Positions 1 to 7,913 of a stretch of 64,000 nucleotides of DNA are shown one piece after another. This DNA comes from CAIVAT01 sp037128705 (GTDB lineage: Bacteria > Bacteroidota > Bacteroidia > Bacteroidales > FEN-979). The first letter of the stretch is position 1. Each line of letters begins with the position of its first letter. A program made the position numbers and the translations under genes. The notes beneath the pieces were generated by a model. It made no database searches. It saw nothing but the letters and a program-made list of their open reading frames with translations, and was not told where the DNA came from. Location of the stretch: contig JBAXVX010000016.1 in the NCBI GenBank assembly GCA_037128705.1, forward strand, positions 27,540 through 91,539. The letters run 5' to 3'.

Positions 1-943
1 CTCCGTTCTTTTTATAGGCCCGCACATAATCAACCAGCATGGACTGGGGAAAATCGGCCGGGTTTGGAACTGCCGACTGATTCCCGACGGTATTCTGGCG
101 GGTATTCAGGCGAATACTGAAAGGAGCAAGGGGCGGATTATAGTAGGCGGAGGAAACGCAATACGGCGGAATGCCGTGGAGGTTGAGCACCTTGACGGGC
201 AGGTTGTTCACATACCATTTAATGGAGTCTGAATCCCATTCCAGCCCGAAGATGGTCCAGTTCGCAGAAAGATCATATAACCGGGCCGAATCGGTTAAAT
301 AGATGCTGTGGTTCTGTGAGACATGGTTCCCGTCGGGAGTCCAATGGTAAGAGCCGCTGAAAATATTGCCGTTGATGCCGTTGAGTTCAAAGATGTCAAT
401 TTCATTCCATGGACCCGGTGTGCCAGGGTTTTCGGGAGTCCCTACACCCCAGAGCCAGAAAGCGGCTCCCTGCCCGGTCCGGTTAAAGAGTTTTACCCTT
501 GCCTCGATGTATCCGGGGGCATAAAAATAGAAGCTTTTAAATGCCGCATCGCTTACGCTGAAGGTCTTAATCTCACCTCCCGAATAGGGACAGCCCGGCA
601 AATAGGCCTCGATGGTATTGGTAATATAGGCCATACCTGAATCGATGGTCGCATTGGCCGGATTTTCAACAAAGCCATGCACGCAGGTACCATCTCCGTC
701 GTCCCAGGGCGTACTCCGGTTCCAATAATCGGGGTTGAGTACGGAGGAGCCGAATTCATCATTGAAAATCAGGTTCCAGCCGGGCTTTTCCAACGGATTG
801 GGCCCATCGAGCTTTGAAATGCCCACCGATTTATTCTCCCCGCCGTTAATACAATAGATGATGTCCCAGGGCGTATACTGGGCCTGAAGATGGAGGGTCA
901 ACATGATCAATAAACAGGCAGGAAGGAAAGTCAACCTTTTCAT
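1..943 (-). CDS. GH16 family glycoside hydrolase, secreted (3' end outside window)
   Basis: Only the first 314 codons are inside the window; the gene runs off the left edge. Residues 1-22 form a signal peptide ending in LHLQAQ. The GH16 active-site signature EIDIFE is at residues 181-186 (E181 nucleophile, D183, E186 acid/base by family analogy). It is followed by family-typical segments such as GLEWDSDSIKWYVNN and, near the edge, SMLVDYVRAYKK. GH16 enzymes are retaining endo-beta-glucanases or related glycanases (laminarin, agar, carrageenan); the substrate cannot be read here. A type IX sorting domain or a CBM could lie beyond the edge. A TACTTTTG box ends only four bases before the ATG, which hints at a leaderless transcript. 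The pepD terminator hairpin lies just upstream. Confidence 0.9.
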   Translation of the reverse strand, partial: MKRLTFLPACLLIMLTLHLQAQYTPWDIIYCINGGENKSVGISKLDGPNPLEKPGWNLIFNDEFGSSVLNPDYWNRSTPWDDGDGTCVHGFVENPANATIDSGMAYITNTIEAYLPGCPYSGGEIKTFSVSDAAFKSFYFYAPGYIEARVKLFNRTGQGAAFWLWGVGTPENPGTPGPWNEIDIFELNGINGNIFSGSYHWTPDGNHVSQNHSIYLTDSARLYDLSANWTIFGLEWDSDSIKWYVNNLPVKVLNLHGIPPYCVSSAYYNPPLAPFSIRLNTRQNTVGNQSAVPNPADFPQSMLVDYVRAYKKNG

Positions 944-947
944 TTGT

Positions 948-955
948 CAAAAGTA
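948..955 (-). promoter_or_regulatory. Candidate -7 promoter element (TACTTTTG) of the GH16 gene
   Basis: The minus strand reads TACTTTTG, matching the Bacteroidota -7 consensus TAnnTTTG. The ATG at 943 follows after four bases, so a transcript from here would have almost no leader. The position relative to the gene is the only support. Confidence 0.4.
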
Positions 956-973
956 CTGAACATTTTATAAAAG

Positions 974-998
974 CAAAAGCCGCCTGTCGGGGCGGCCT
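974..998 (-). terminator. Intrinsic terminator downstream of pepD
   Basis: GCCGCC (979-984) pairs with GGCGGC (991-996) around a six-base loop. On the minus strand the stem is followed by TTTTGCTTTT. It lies 25 bases past the pepD stop codon and upstream of the GH16 gene, separating the two transcripts. Confidence 0.7.
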
Positions 999-1021
999 TT
1001 GATGAATTCATGGCTCCCTGT

Positions 1022-2482
1022 TTATTTTACGGGAATATTCTTCAGTGTCTCCACCAGGAAATCATAAAATTTCTGAACGGTGGCGATGTTCACCTTTTCA
1101 TCAGGGGAGTGCGGGAAGCGGATGGTAGGACCAAAGGAGATCATATCCCAGTTGGGATAGGCTCCGCCAAGGATCCCGCATTCGAGGCCCGCGTGAATTG
1201 CCTTGATTTCGGGAATATTGCCATATTTCATGTTGTAAACATCCTGCATGGTTTTCAGTATGGGTGAGCCGGGGTTTGGTTTCCATCCGGGGTAGCTTCC
1301 ATCGAACACCGATTTGGCGCCAGCCAGGTCAAACACACTCCGTATCATCTGCTCGAGATCATCTTTTGCTGAATCGACTGAACTGCGGAGCAGGTTGCTG
1401 ATGTTAATGGTCCCTTTTTCGGCTTTAACAATGGCCAGGTTGTTCGATGTCTCGACGAGCCCGATCATCTCATTGCTCATGCGTATTACGCCATTGGGAC
1501 AGGCATAAACCGCATTCATCAGATTTACCAGCACAGCCTCGCTGATCACCGCTTTGGGCGCTTCAGCCGCTACCGCTTCGATCTTCAGGGTAGGTTCAAC
1601 GGCCGAAAGTTCCTTTTTGATTTTTTCCCCGGTCCGGCCAAGACAAGCCAGGAAGGCTTCCGTATTGGCGGTTGGAACGGCTACAAGGGCAAATGATTCG
1701 CGCGGAATGGCGTTGCGAAGGCTTCCTCCGTCGATGGTGGCGACCTGCAATCCATGTTTCTTATGCGCATGGTAGAGTACCCTGTTCATGATTTTATTGG
1801 CATTGCCGCGTCCAAGGTGGATATCTACGCCGCTGTGGCCGCCCTTCAGGCCGGTGATATTGATCCTGAAGCCTGTAAAATCTCCTTTTAACGGTTGTTC
1901 ATCATAGGTAAAGGTGATGTTTCCGTTGGTACCGCCTGCACACCCGATGTAAAGTTCGCCTTCATCTTCCGAATCCATGTTCACCAGGATGTCGCCCTTG
2001 AGCACGTCCGGTTTCAGTCCGATCGCCCCGGTCATCCCGGTTTCCTCATCGCAGGTAAAGAGGGCCTCGATGGGACCATGCTGCATATCTTTGGATTCCA
2101 GGATAGCCATGGCTGCGGCTACGCCCATCCCGTTGTCGGCTCCGAGGGTGGTCCCGTTGGCACGCACCCATTCACCGTCAATGGCAGTTTCTATGGGATC
2201 TTTCTCGAAATCGTGGATCTTATCACTGTTCTTCTGGGGAACCATGTCAAGGTGCCCCTGGAGGATCACCCCTTTACGGTTCTCCATGCCCGGTGTGGCC
2301 GGTTTGCGGATGATCACATTGCCAACTTCATCCTGGATGGTTTCAAGTCCGAGCTCCTTGCCGAATTTGAAGATAAATTCCCTGATCTTTTCCTCTTTTT
2401 TAGAAGGACGGGGAATCTGGGTCAGGCTGTAAAAATTTTTCCACAGCGCTTTTGGATTGAGGTTTAAAATTTCATTGCTCAT
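1022..2482 (-). CDS. pepD: Aminoacyl-histidine dipeptidase PepD (M20 family)
   Basis: A 486-residue cytosolic di-zinc M20 peptidase of the PepD/carnosinase-like family, which hydrolyses a broad range of dipeptides including Xaa-His. Visible metal and catalytic motifs are GHLDMVP (H77, D79), LGADNGMG (D116) and CDEETG (catalytic E146, ligand E147). There is no signal peptide and the length is normal for the family. A TAACTTTG promoter box is about 54 bases upstream and a terminator follows the stop, so it is probably monocistronic. The neighbouring OPT peptide transporter fits a role in peptide utilisation, but they do not share an obvious operon. Confidence 0.95.
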   Translation of the reverse strand: MSNEILNLNPKALWKNFYSLTQIPRPSKKEEKIREFIFKFGKELGLETIQDEVGNVIIRKPATPGMENRKGVILQGHLDMVPQKNSDKIHDFEKDPIETAIDGEWVRANGTTLGADNGMGVAAAMAILESKDMQHGPIEALFTCDEETGMTGAIGLKPDVLKGDILVNMDSEDEGELYIGCAGGTNGNITFTYDEQPLKGDFTGFRINITGLKGGHSGVDIHLGRGNANKIMNRVLYHAHKKHGLQVATIDGGSLRNAIPRESFALVAVPTANTEAFLACLGRTGEKIKKELSAVEPTLKIEAVAAEAPKAVISEAVLVNLMNAVYACPNGVIRMSNEMIGLVETSNNLAIVKAEKGTINISNLLRSSVDSAKDDLEQMIRSVFDLAGAKSVFDGSYPGWKPNPGSPILKTMQDVYNMKYGNIPEIKAIHAGLECGILGGAYPNWDMISFGPTIRFPHSPDEKVNIATVQKFYDFLVETLKNIPVK

Positions 2483-2535
2483 AATCAGATTTCTTAAGGA
2501 TATAATGGTATAGGTTATTTAGTTAAGCTGAGTGT

Positions 2536-2543
2536 CAAAGTTA
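2536..2543 (-). promoter_or_regulatory. Candidate -7 promoter element (TAACTTTG) of pepD
   Basis: TAnnTTTG match on the minus strand, about 54 bases upstream of the pepD start and just past the end of the PqqD-like gene. Confidence 0.45.
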
Positions 2544-2548
2544 GTAAT

Positions 2549-2947
2549 TTATTTGGCTGTTTGAACCGGTTCATCCTGAATTTCCCTGAAGGTGACGTAC
2601 CGCTGCTGGTAGAGCAACAACAGAAATTTGGTGACACGGTCTTCGGTTTCTTCAATCGGGTTGAGTTCGCCAGAGAATTTCTCTTTCAGCATCCCGCATA
2701 TCTGCAGAACGGTTGAAGTGCCGTCGATCAGCATCCAGGTGTGTCCTCCGAAGCGATCCAGTTTTATCTGGATGAATTTTCCCTTCGAAGAGGGCTGAAA
2801 AAGCGATGAATTGATCCTGTTCTTGAACCGGGGCATCAGCAGGTTGATTCCGCCGTCTTCCCTTACCTCATGGCCAAGTTCCCTCACCGGCCTGAGGTCA
2901 AGAAAGTTGGCCTTTTTTAAAATCCGCCTGCGCTTGAAAAAATTCAT
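2549..2947 (-). CDS. PqqD-like protein
   Basis: 132 residues. A basic N-terminus (FKRRRILKK) is followed by a PqqD-like winged-helix domain over roughly residues 40-120, with the family pattern HTWMLIDGTSTVLQIC and a following helix LKEKFSG. Classical PqqD domains bind a precursor peptide and present it to a radical-SAM enzyme. No radical-SAM gene or precursor peptide is nearby, so this looks like the orphan Bacteroidota subgroup whose role is not known to me. It lies between the OPT terminator and pepD. No -7 box is obvious in the 25-base gap, so its promoter is uncertain. Confidence 0.7.
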   Translation of the reverse strand: MNFFKRRRILKKANFLDLRPVRELGHEVREDGGINLLMPRFKNRINSSLFQPSSKGKFIQIKLDRFGGHTWMLIDGTSTVLQICGMLKEKFSGELNPIEETEDRVTKFLLLLYQQRYVTFREIQDEPVQTAK

Positions 2948-2968
2948 GAAAAAGGTTGAATGTTCCTG

Positions 2969-3008
2969 GAAAAAAGAGAGCTGTTTGTAGGTTGAAACAG
3001 CTCTCTTT
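2969..3008 (-). terminator. Intrinsic terminator downstream of the OPT transporter
   Basis: A perfect 14-bp inverted repeat: AAAGAGAGCTGTTT at 2973-2986 and its complement at 2995-3008, with an eight-base loop. On the minus strand it is followed by a run of T. It starts 18 bases past the OPT stop codon. Confidence 0.85.
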
Positions 3009-3025
3009 GATATTTTATCTGGTTG

Positions 3026-5101
3026 TTACATGCCTGATGCAGGTGGAGCAGGATCAGTTGGTTTGCCTGCATTTTTCAATGGAATCTGAATCAGCACATA
3101 GGCAATTATGGCCAGGATCACGAAGCTGATGTAGAACGTCGGTGTTTTGAAAAAGCTGAAATAGTCGTACAGGAAAATGTTGAATACCGCGAAAATCGCG
3201 ATAAGCAATCCCATCAGCGCCTCCCCGGCAATCATCCCGGAGGCCAGCAGTACGCCGGTATTTTCAACCCGCACCTTCTGCGCTTCATTGTGCTTTCGTT
3301 TTTCAGAATAGAGATCCACGGCGCCTTTGATCAGTCCGCCTACGAAAATGGCAAAGGTGGTTTCGATGGGCAGGTACATCCCCACGCTGACGAGCATTGG
3401 ACTTTTAACCTGCATGAGGATGAAGGCAACGCCCATGAGCATTCCGGCGATGATGAGCGGCCATGCCATTTGTCCCTGTACGATCCCGCGTGAAAGGATG
3501 GCCATCAGGCTGGCCTGGGGAGCCGACAGGTTCTTGCTGCCAAATCCGCCCTGGTAGCCGAGATTTTTCCCGCTGGCGATGTCGCCGTCGTTCAGGAAGG
3601 CCAGAACGACAAACATCACAGCACCTGCGAGGATCACGCCCAGGATGTCGCCGATCTGCATGCGCCATGGAGTACCGCCGAGAATGTGACCGGCTTTCAG
3701 ATCCTGGAGCATCTCACCGGCAACTGCTGCGGAGACGCAAACGATGGCAGCAACACCAAGCACGGTGGCTACACCGGCATCACCCTGTACGCCAAGGGCT
3801 ACAAGAATGAGGGCGGTAACAACCAGCGCTGTAAGGGTCAGACCGCTGATGGGGTTGTTGGATGATCCCATGATCCCGACCAGGTAGCCTGAAACGGAGG
3901 CAAAGAAGAAGGCGAGGATGATCATAACGGTTGAAGCAACGATGGCGATGAGCAGGTTGGTTTCAAAAATAAAGTAGGTGATGCCAAAGGTTAGCACGGC
4001 AACGGCAGCGATACCGATCATGATCCAGCTGAAGCTGATGTCCTTCTCATTTCTTGGAACATTATGTTCGATTCCGGTGGCCGCTTTTTTAACATCTTTC
4101 ACCGATCGTGCGATCCCGGTAGTAAGGCTTTTCCTCATTTTAAACAGGGTGAAGGCAGCGCTCACGAGCATCCCGCCAATGGCGATGGGGCGGATGATGT
4201 ATTTCCATATCTGGTTGATCTGGTAAACCGGATCGGTCACCTTGGCCATGGCCGTATCGAGGGACAGGGTAGGGTCATGGCTCATCAGGAAGGCCGCCCA
4301 ATCCTGGAAATTGATGCTGGGCATCAGGAAGTACATGATCATCGGGGCCATCAGTCCCCAGGCAATGATCCCCCCGCTGAAGTTAAGCGCTCCCAACTTG
4401 GGACCGATAATATATCCAACGCCCATGTAGGCGGGACTAACACCGGGTGAGCTGAGCAACATGCCCCCTTTGCCTGTGAATACAGTTCCGGTGATGGTTT
4501 GTTGTCCGAAGACCACAAATTTTTCCCACAGATACTGGAATAATCTCAATTCGCCGAGGATCTTGACCAGGCCGCCGAGGCCCATGGCCCAGAAAAGGAA
4601 TTTTGATCCGCCCGATCCACCCTGGCCGGCTTTATGAATTTCGGAGGCGGCAACGGATTCGGGAAAGGGAAGTTCAGCATCTTCAACCATTACACGGCGA
4701 AGCAGGGCTACGAACATGATCCCGAGCACGCCGCCTGCAATGAGGATTAACGACGAGGTGATGTAATGACCGGCTGTGAAAAATTCGGACCAGATGCCTG
4801 AAACGAAAAAGGCAGGCAGGGTAAAGATGGCTCCGGCAGCAACAGATTCGCCGATAGATCCCACGGTACGGGTAAAGTTTTCTTCAAGGATGGTCCCCTT
4901 CATCAACCGCAGGATGGCCATGCCCAATACTGCGGCAGGGTAGGTGGCGGCGATGGTCATCCCGGCTTTGAGCCCGAGGTATGCATTGGCGGCGCCCAAA
5001 ATGACGGCAAAGAAAAGGCCAATGATCAAAGCACGAAGGGTGAATTCTTTCATGTTGGTCTCGGCAGAGACGAAAGGAATGAACTTTTTCTGTTCAGCCA
5101 T
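3026..5101 (-). CDS. OPT family oligopeptide transporter
   Basis: 691 residues from the ATG at 5101 (MAEQKKFIPF). A start at 5176 would add 25 residues with no family character. The protein is a polytopic inner-membrane carrier with roughly 14-16 hydrophobic segments. The N-terminal OPT signature is GAANAYLGLKAGMTIAATYP, followed by AVLGMAILR; internal signatures include GSSNNPISGLT and AGEMLQDLKAGHILGGTP. The OPT family takes up small peptides or metal chelates by proton coupling; the substrate is not predictable from sequence. A strong terminator follows. PepD nearby could process imported peptides (inference). Confidence 0.92.
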   Translation of the reverse strand: MAEQKKFIPFVSAETNMKEFTLRALIIGLFFAVILGAANAYLGLKAGMTIAATYPAAVLGMAILRLMKGTILEENFTRTVGSIGESVAAGAIFTLPAFFVSGIWSEFFTAGHYITSSLILIAGGVLGIMFVALLRRVMVEDAELPFPESVAASEIHKAGQGGSGGSKFLFWAMGLGGLVKILGELRLFQYLWEKFVVFGQQTITGTVFTGKGGMLLSSPGVSPAYMGVGYIIGPKLGALNFSGGIIAWGLMAPMIMYFLMPSINFQDWAAFLMSHDPTLSLDTAMAKVTDPVYQINQIWKYIIRPIAIGGMLVSAAFTLFKMRKSLTTGIARSVKDVKKAATGIEHNVPRNEKDISFSWIMIGIAAVAVLTFGITYFIFETNLLIAIVASTVMIILAFFFASVSGYLVGIMGSSNNPISGLTLTALVVTALILVALGVQGDAGVATVLGVAAIVCVSAAVAGEMLQDLKAGHILGGTPWRMQIGDILGVILAGAVMFVVLAFLNDGDIASGKNLGYQGGFGSKNLSAPQASLMAILSRGIVQGQMAWPLIIAGMLMGVAFILMQVKSPMLVSVGMYLPIETTFAIFVGGLIKGAVDLYSEKRKHNEAQKVRVENTGVLLASGMIAGEALMGLLIAIFAVFNIFLYDYFSFFKTPTFYISFVILAIIAYVLIQIPLKNAGKPTDPAPPASGM

Positions 5102-5236
5102 AATTCCAGATTTTAAGTTGTTAGAATGATGTGAGAATAACAAGGCTAAATAAAGAAAATCCTGCGAGATGAGCAAGGACTATTTACCATGTTAGGATAC
5201 TAGAATGATTAAAGTGTTGATTATGAGGATAAATAC

Positions 5237-5866
5237 TTATAATAAGTTATAAAGGTGGACCAGTTTCTTCGTTGAAAAATAATCCTCGGTAAAAAAGTCA
5301 GAAAGAGCCCAGGTTTCCGATTTCGCCCTGATGTGTGTCACCTCCTGTTCCACCTCGCCTCCTGTCAGGTAGAGGATGCCATTTGGGAGGTCATTGAATC
5401 CCGTCTTTTTTACACAGTTCCTGACCATGGCGCAAAATTTCGGAAGGTTTGAAACAGCACGTCCGGTCACGAAATCGAATGATTGTTTGACTGTTTCAAA
5501 GCGGGCGTTCAGGGTGGTGATGTTGTCGAGGTCCAGGTCGGCCGTGATCTGATCGATGACCTTGATCTTTTTGCCTATTGAGTCGACCAGGGTGAAATGG
5601 GAATCAGGAAACAGGATGGCCAGCGGAATCCCGGGAAATCCTCCCCCGGTTCCGGCATCCATGACCGAGGTGCCCGGTTTGAAACTGATGACCCTGGCGA
5701 TGGCCAATGAATGCAGAATATGATGGATGTCTAGTCGGTCGATGTCTTTACGGGAGATCACATTGATCAGGGCGTTCCATTTGCGATAGTGCTCTTCAAG
5801 GGAGATAAGACGCTCCCTTTGCAGAGGGGTTAGGCCGGGGAAGTATTTTTCTGAAAGGTGCATCAT
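5237..5866 (-). CDS. rsmG: 16S rRNA (guanine527-N7)-methyltransferase RsmG
   Basis: 209 residues, normal length for GidB/RsmG. The SAM-binding motif I is MDAGTGGGFPGIPLAI (about residues 69-84), followed by FTLVDSIGKKIKVI and the RsmG-specific TGRAVSNLPKF. The enzyme methylates N7 of G527 in the 530 loop of 16S rRNA. The start ATG at 5866 lies directly after the hairpin that ends the bTHX gene. No clear TAnnTTTG box is seen in front of it. Confidence 0.95.
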   Translation of the reverse strand: MMHLSEKYFPGLTPLQRERLISLEEHYRKWNALINVISRKDIDRLDIHHILHSLAIARVISFKPGTSVMDAGTGGGFPGIPLAILFPDSHFTLVDSIGKKIKVIDQITADLDLDNITTLNARFETVKQSFDFVTGRAVSNLPKFCAMVRNCVKKTGFNDLPNGILYLTGGEVEQEVTHIRAKSETWALSDFFTEDYFSTKKLVHLYNLL

Positions 5867-5875
5867 AAAATGAAA

Positions 5876-5905
5876 CCGTCCGGACAGGCAATGCAGGTCC
5901 GGACG
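5876..5905 (-). terminator. Hairpin terminator downstream of the bTHX gene
   Basis: CGTCCGGAC (5877-5885) and GTCCGGACG (5897-5905) form a 9-bp perfect stem with an 11-base loop. On the minus strand it is followed by a T-rich tract that reaches the rsmG start. The tail is imperfect, so attenuation of rsmG read-through is possible. Confidence 0.6.
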
Positions 5906-5933
5906 ATTATCGTAAAATCAATTGAATTGAATA

Positions 5934-6233
5934 TTATTCCTGTTTGGTTTCCCCGGCTACTGGTTCGGCCTCATCGGAAACTGCTTTTTTCTTTGATTTT
6001 GCTGCCTTGGGCTTTAATTCGGCACCTTCCGCAGGTTCTGCAACTTTTTTTGCTGTTTTCTTTGGTGCGGCCTTGACTGGGGGAACCACTACCTCTTCAA
6101 CCTCTTTTTTTGGTTTTGGTTCAGCTTTTGCGACAGGGGCAGCCGGTCTAACTCTCTTTTTACGGGCTCTCCGAACGCCTGAGGAACCAATGATAATTTT
6201 GCCACGCTTCGATTTTTTATCTCCTTTTCCCAT
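5934..6233 (-). CDS. 30S ribosomal protein bTHX with Ala/Lys/Glu-rich C-terminal extension
   Basis: 99 residues. The first 26 (MGKGDKKSKRGKIIIGSSG, then VRRARKK) match the small basic bTHX protein first known from the Thermus 30S head, where it is only about 25 residues long. The remaining 70 or so residues are low complexity (PAAPVAKAEPKPKKE and similar, with repeated KAAPKK and KAAKSKK blocks) and probably disordered. The ribosomal assignment rests on the N-terminus. Its own promoter (TTTGTC and TACATTTG) and terminator make it a single-gene unit. Confidence 0.82.
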   Translation of the reverse strand: MGKGDKKSKRGKIIIGSSGVRRARKKRVRPAAPVAKAEPKPKKEVEEVVVPPVKAAPKKTAKKVAEPAEGAELKPKAAKSKKKAVSDEAEPVAGETKQE

Positions 6234-6265
6234 AATATGATGTATTTAAAAATTTCACTTGATAG

Positions 6266-6297
6266 CAAATGTATGAAATTAGATCGGTACTGACAAA
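6266..6297 (-). promoter_or_regulatory. Promoter of the bTHX gene
   Basis: On the minus strand a TTTGTC -33 element (6292-6297) is followed after 18 bases by the -7 element TACATTTG (6266-6273). The start codon is about 32 bases downstream. Both elements match the Bacteroidota sigma-ABfr consensus. Confidence 0.6.
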
Positions 6298-6308
6298 CAT
6301 TTCCTGAA

Positions 6309-7019
6309 TTAGATATTACCAGCCCTCTTTTTTTTATAAAAATCCCTGACCAGTTCCTCTGATCGGTTGATTGAATTTTTGAGCCAGGCTACCATGATCT
6401 CTGACTGTTCGGCGGGGGTCAGTTGCCAGCCAATGCCGGAGTTCCTGAGCCTGCCGGTAATACTCTGGATGAAGATGGCTGCTGAAACGCTGATATTGAG
6501 GCTTTCGGTGAAGCCCACCATGGGTATCTTGACAAAATCATCGGCCATTTCCAGGGCACCCGGTGAAAGACCGGCCAATTCGGTACCAAAGATCAGGGCA
6601 GTTTTCTGATCAAGGGGAAGGGTTTCGGGGGTAAAATCATTTTTATGTGGCGTGGTGGCCACCAGCCTGTAACCTTGTTGTTTCAATGCATTCAGACAGA
6701 TGGTGGTATTGTCGCCGGGATGATCGTAATGGACCAGGTTCAGCCATTTTGCCGAGCCAAGTGCCACATCGGGATTCACCTCGTACTTATTCCTGTTCTC
6801 GATGATATGAATATCCTGGATTCCAAAGCATTCGCAAGTCCGAAGCACAGCGCTGGCATTGTGCGACTGATAGATATCTTCGAGGGCGATGGTCAGATGG
6901 CGCGTACGCTGGAAAAGAACCTCCCGGAACTTGTTAAAGCGTTCAGCCGTGACAAAATTCTTTAAATATTCAATTAATTGATGTTGGGTTGATGCATCAA
7001 AACCATCGGCCGGGTTCAT
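6309..7019 (-). CDS. trmH: TrmH-type tRNA (guanosine-18-2'-O)-methyltransferase
   Basis: 236 residues with the SPOUT trefoil-knot motifs: motif 1 in ALEDIYQSHNASAVLRTCE, motif 2 LIFGTELAGLSPGAL, motif 3 SLNISVSAAI. The C-terminal WLKNSINRSEELVRDFYKKK helix resembles the TrmH C-terminal extension, so the likely substrate is G18 in the tRNA D-loop. A second SpoU family member (RlmB-like) is encoded near 30 kb and lacks this tail. A TACTTTTG box precedes the start; the divergent TPR gene is promoted from the same short intergenic region. Confidence 0.88.
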   Translation of the reverse strand: MNPADGFDASTQHQLIEYLKNFVTAERFNKFREVLFQRTRHLTIALEDIYQSHNASAVLRTCECFGIQDIHIIENRNKYEVNPDVALGSAKWLNLVHYDHPGDNTTICLNALKQQGYRLVATTPHKNDFTPETLPLDQKTALIFGTELAGLSPGALEMADDFVKIPMVGFTESLNISVSAAIFIQSITGRLRNSGIGWQLTPAEQSEIMVAWLKNSINRSEELVRDFYKKKRAGNI

Positions 7020-7042
7020 ATTCCTGAATTTTCAAAATCATG

Positions 7043-7050
7043 CAAAAGTA
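7043..7050 (-). promoter_or_regulatory. Candidate -7 promoter element (TACTTTTG) of trmH
   Basis: TAnnTTTG match on the minus strand, 23 bases upstream of the trmH ATG. Confidence 0.55.
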
Positions 7051-7090
7051 AAAAAAATGGTCTACTATGCCTTTAATTCGGGAAAAAATG

Positions 7091-7098
7091 TAATTTTG
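7091..7098 (+). promoter_or_regulatory. Candidate -7 promoter element (TAATTTTG) of the TPR gene
   Basis: TAnnTTTG match 21 bases before the ATG at 7120. It lies downstream of an in-frame ATG at 7057, which argues that 7120 is the true start. Confidence 0.6.
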
Positions 7099-7119
7099 CA
7101 CCTCCAAATTCCAGATAAC

Positions 7120-7821
7120 ATGGCAAGTAAGCAGGATAAAAAGATTGACAAAACAGAAGAACGTATTGTTGCCGTAGAAGAGGCTTTCGGCAAAACGGAG
7201 CAATTTATTGAAAAATATCAGCAGATCATCCTGATCGTTGTTGGGGTTATTATTGTGATTGTGCTTGGTTTCTTCGGATTCAAGCGCTTTTACCTTGGCC
7301 CCAAGGAAAAAGAGGCCCAGAGCCAGATGTTCATGGCAGAAAAATATTTCGAACAGGATTCGCTCAAGCGGGCGCTGAACGGGGATGGTCAATATCTGGG
7401 ATTCCTTGCCATTATTGATGAATATGGTTTGACGAAGTCGGCGAATCTTGCACATTATTATGCCGGAGTTTGCTATCTGAAACTTGGTCAGTACGACCTT
7501 GCTTTGGAGCAACTCAATAAATTCAGCAGCAGTGACCAGCTGGTTGGTCCGATGGCCAAAGGGGCGATGGGCGATGCCAACATGGAGCTGAAACAGGTGG
7601 AGAAAGCTGCCGGGCTGTATCTTGATGCTGCAGAAATGAAGAAAAATGAATTCACTTCACCCCTGTTCCTGATGAAATCGGCCATGGCCAACGAGGAGCT
7701 TGGAAAATATGACAAAGCTGTCGCCCTGTACAAACGCATCAAGGAGGAGTTTCCACGCTCAAAAGAGGGCAGGGAAATTGACAAGTATATTTCCTATGCA
7801 GAGGGAATGATAAAGAAATAA
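7120..7821 (+). CDS. Tetratricopeptide-repeat membrane protein
   Basis: 233 residues from ATG 7120 (MASKQDKK). The upstream ATG at 7057 is rejected because the -7 box lies inside that extension. A cytoplasmic charged N-terminus is followed by one transmembrane helix at about residues 27-48 (IILIVVGVIIVIVLGFF). The rest is helical repeats of TPR type, e.g. AHYYAGVCYLKLGQYDLALEQ and MANEELGKYDKAVALYKRI. The arrangement resembles YfgM-like periplasmic TPR proteins that assist envelope protein folding, but function is unassigned. A heptamer repeat and then fmt follow on the same strand. Confidence 0.8.
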   Translation: MASKQDKKIDKTEERIVAVEEAFGKTEQFIEKYQQIILIVVGVIIVIVLGFFGFKRFYLGPKEKEAQSQMFMAEKYFEQDSLKRALNGDGQYLGFLAIIDEYGLTKSANLAHYYAGVCYLKLGQYDLALEQLNKFSSSDQLVGPMAKGAMGDANMELKQVEKAAGLYLDAAEMKKNEFTSPLFLMKSAMANEELGKYDKAVALYKRIKEEFPRSKEGREIDKYISYAEGMIKK

Positions 7822-7830
7822 TTTTTAGAT

Positions 7831-7868
7831 GTACGATTTACGATTTTAGATTTAATTATAAATCGTAC
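7831..7868. repeat. Short heptamer-type repeat with 10-bp inverted ends
   Basis: Units of the ATTTACG/GATTTAC family lie between the TPR gene and fmt. GTACGATTTA (7831-7840) is exactly complementary to TAAATCGTAC (7859-7868), so the array can fold into a hairpin. It has no trailing T run of its own. Confidence 0.65.
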
Positions 7869-7888
7869 CTCGTAAGTTGTAATTTTAC

Positions 7889-7913
7889 AGCCTGTTCGCG
7901 CAGGCTTTTTTTT
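7889..7913 (+). terminator. Terminator-like hairpin directly abutting the fmt start codon
   Basis: AGCCTG (7889-7894), loop TTCGCG, CAGGCT (7901-7906), then a T run to 7913. The next base is the A of the fmt ATG. It may end the TPR transcript; if fmt is transcribed from further upstream it would have to read through this element. Confidence 0.65.

Noticed and set aside
1895..2467. 190-codon open frame antisense to pepD
   Set aside because: Antisense shadow of conserved M20 motifs.
6997..7512. 171-codon minus-strand open frame over the TPR gene start
   Set aside because: Overlaps both divergent promoters and is antisense to the TPR protein's membrane helix.
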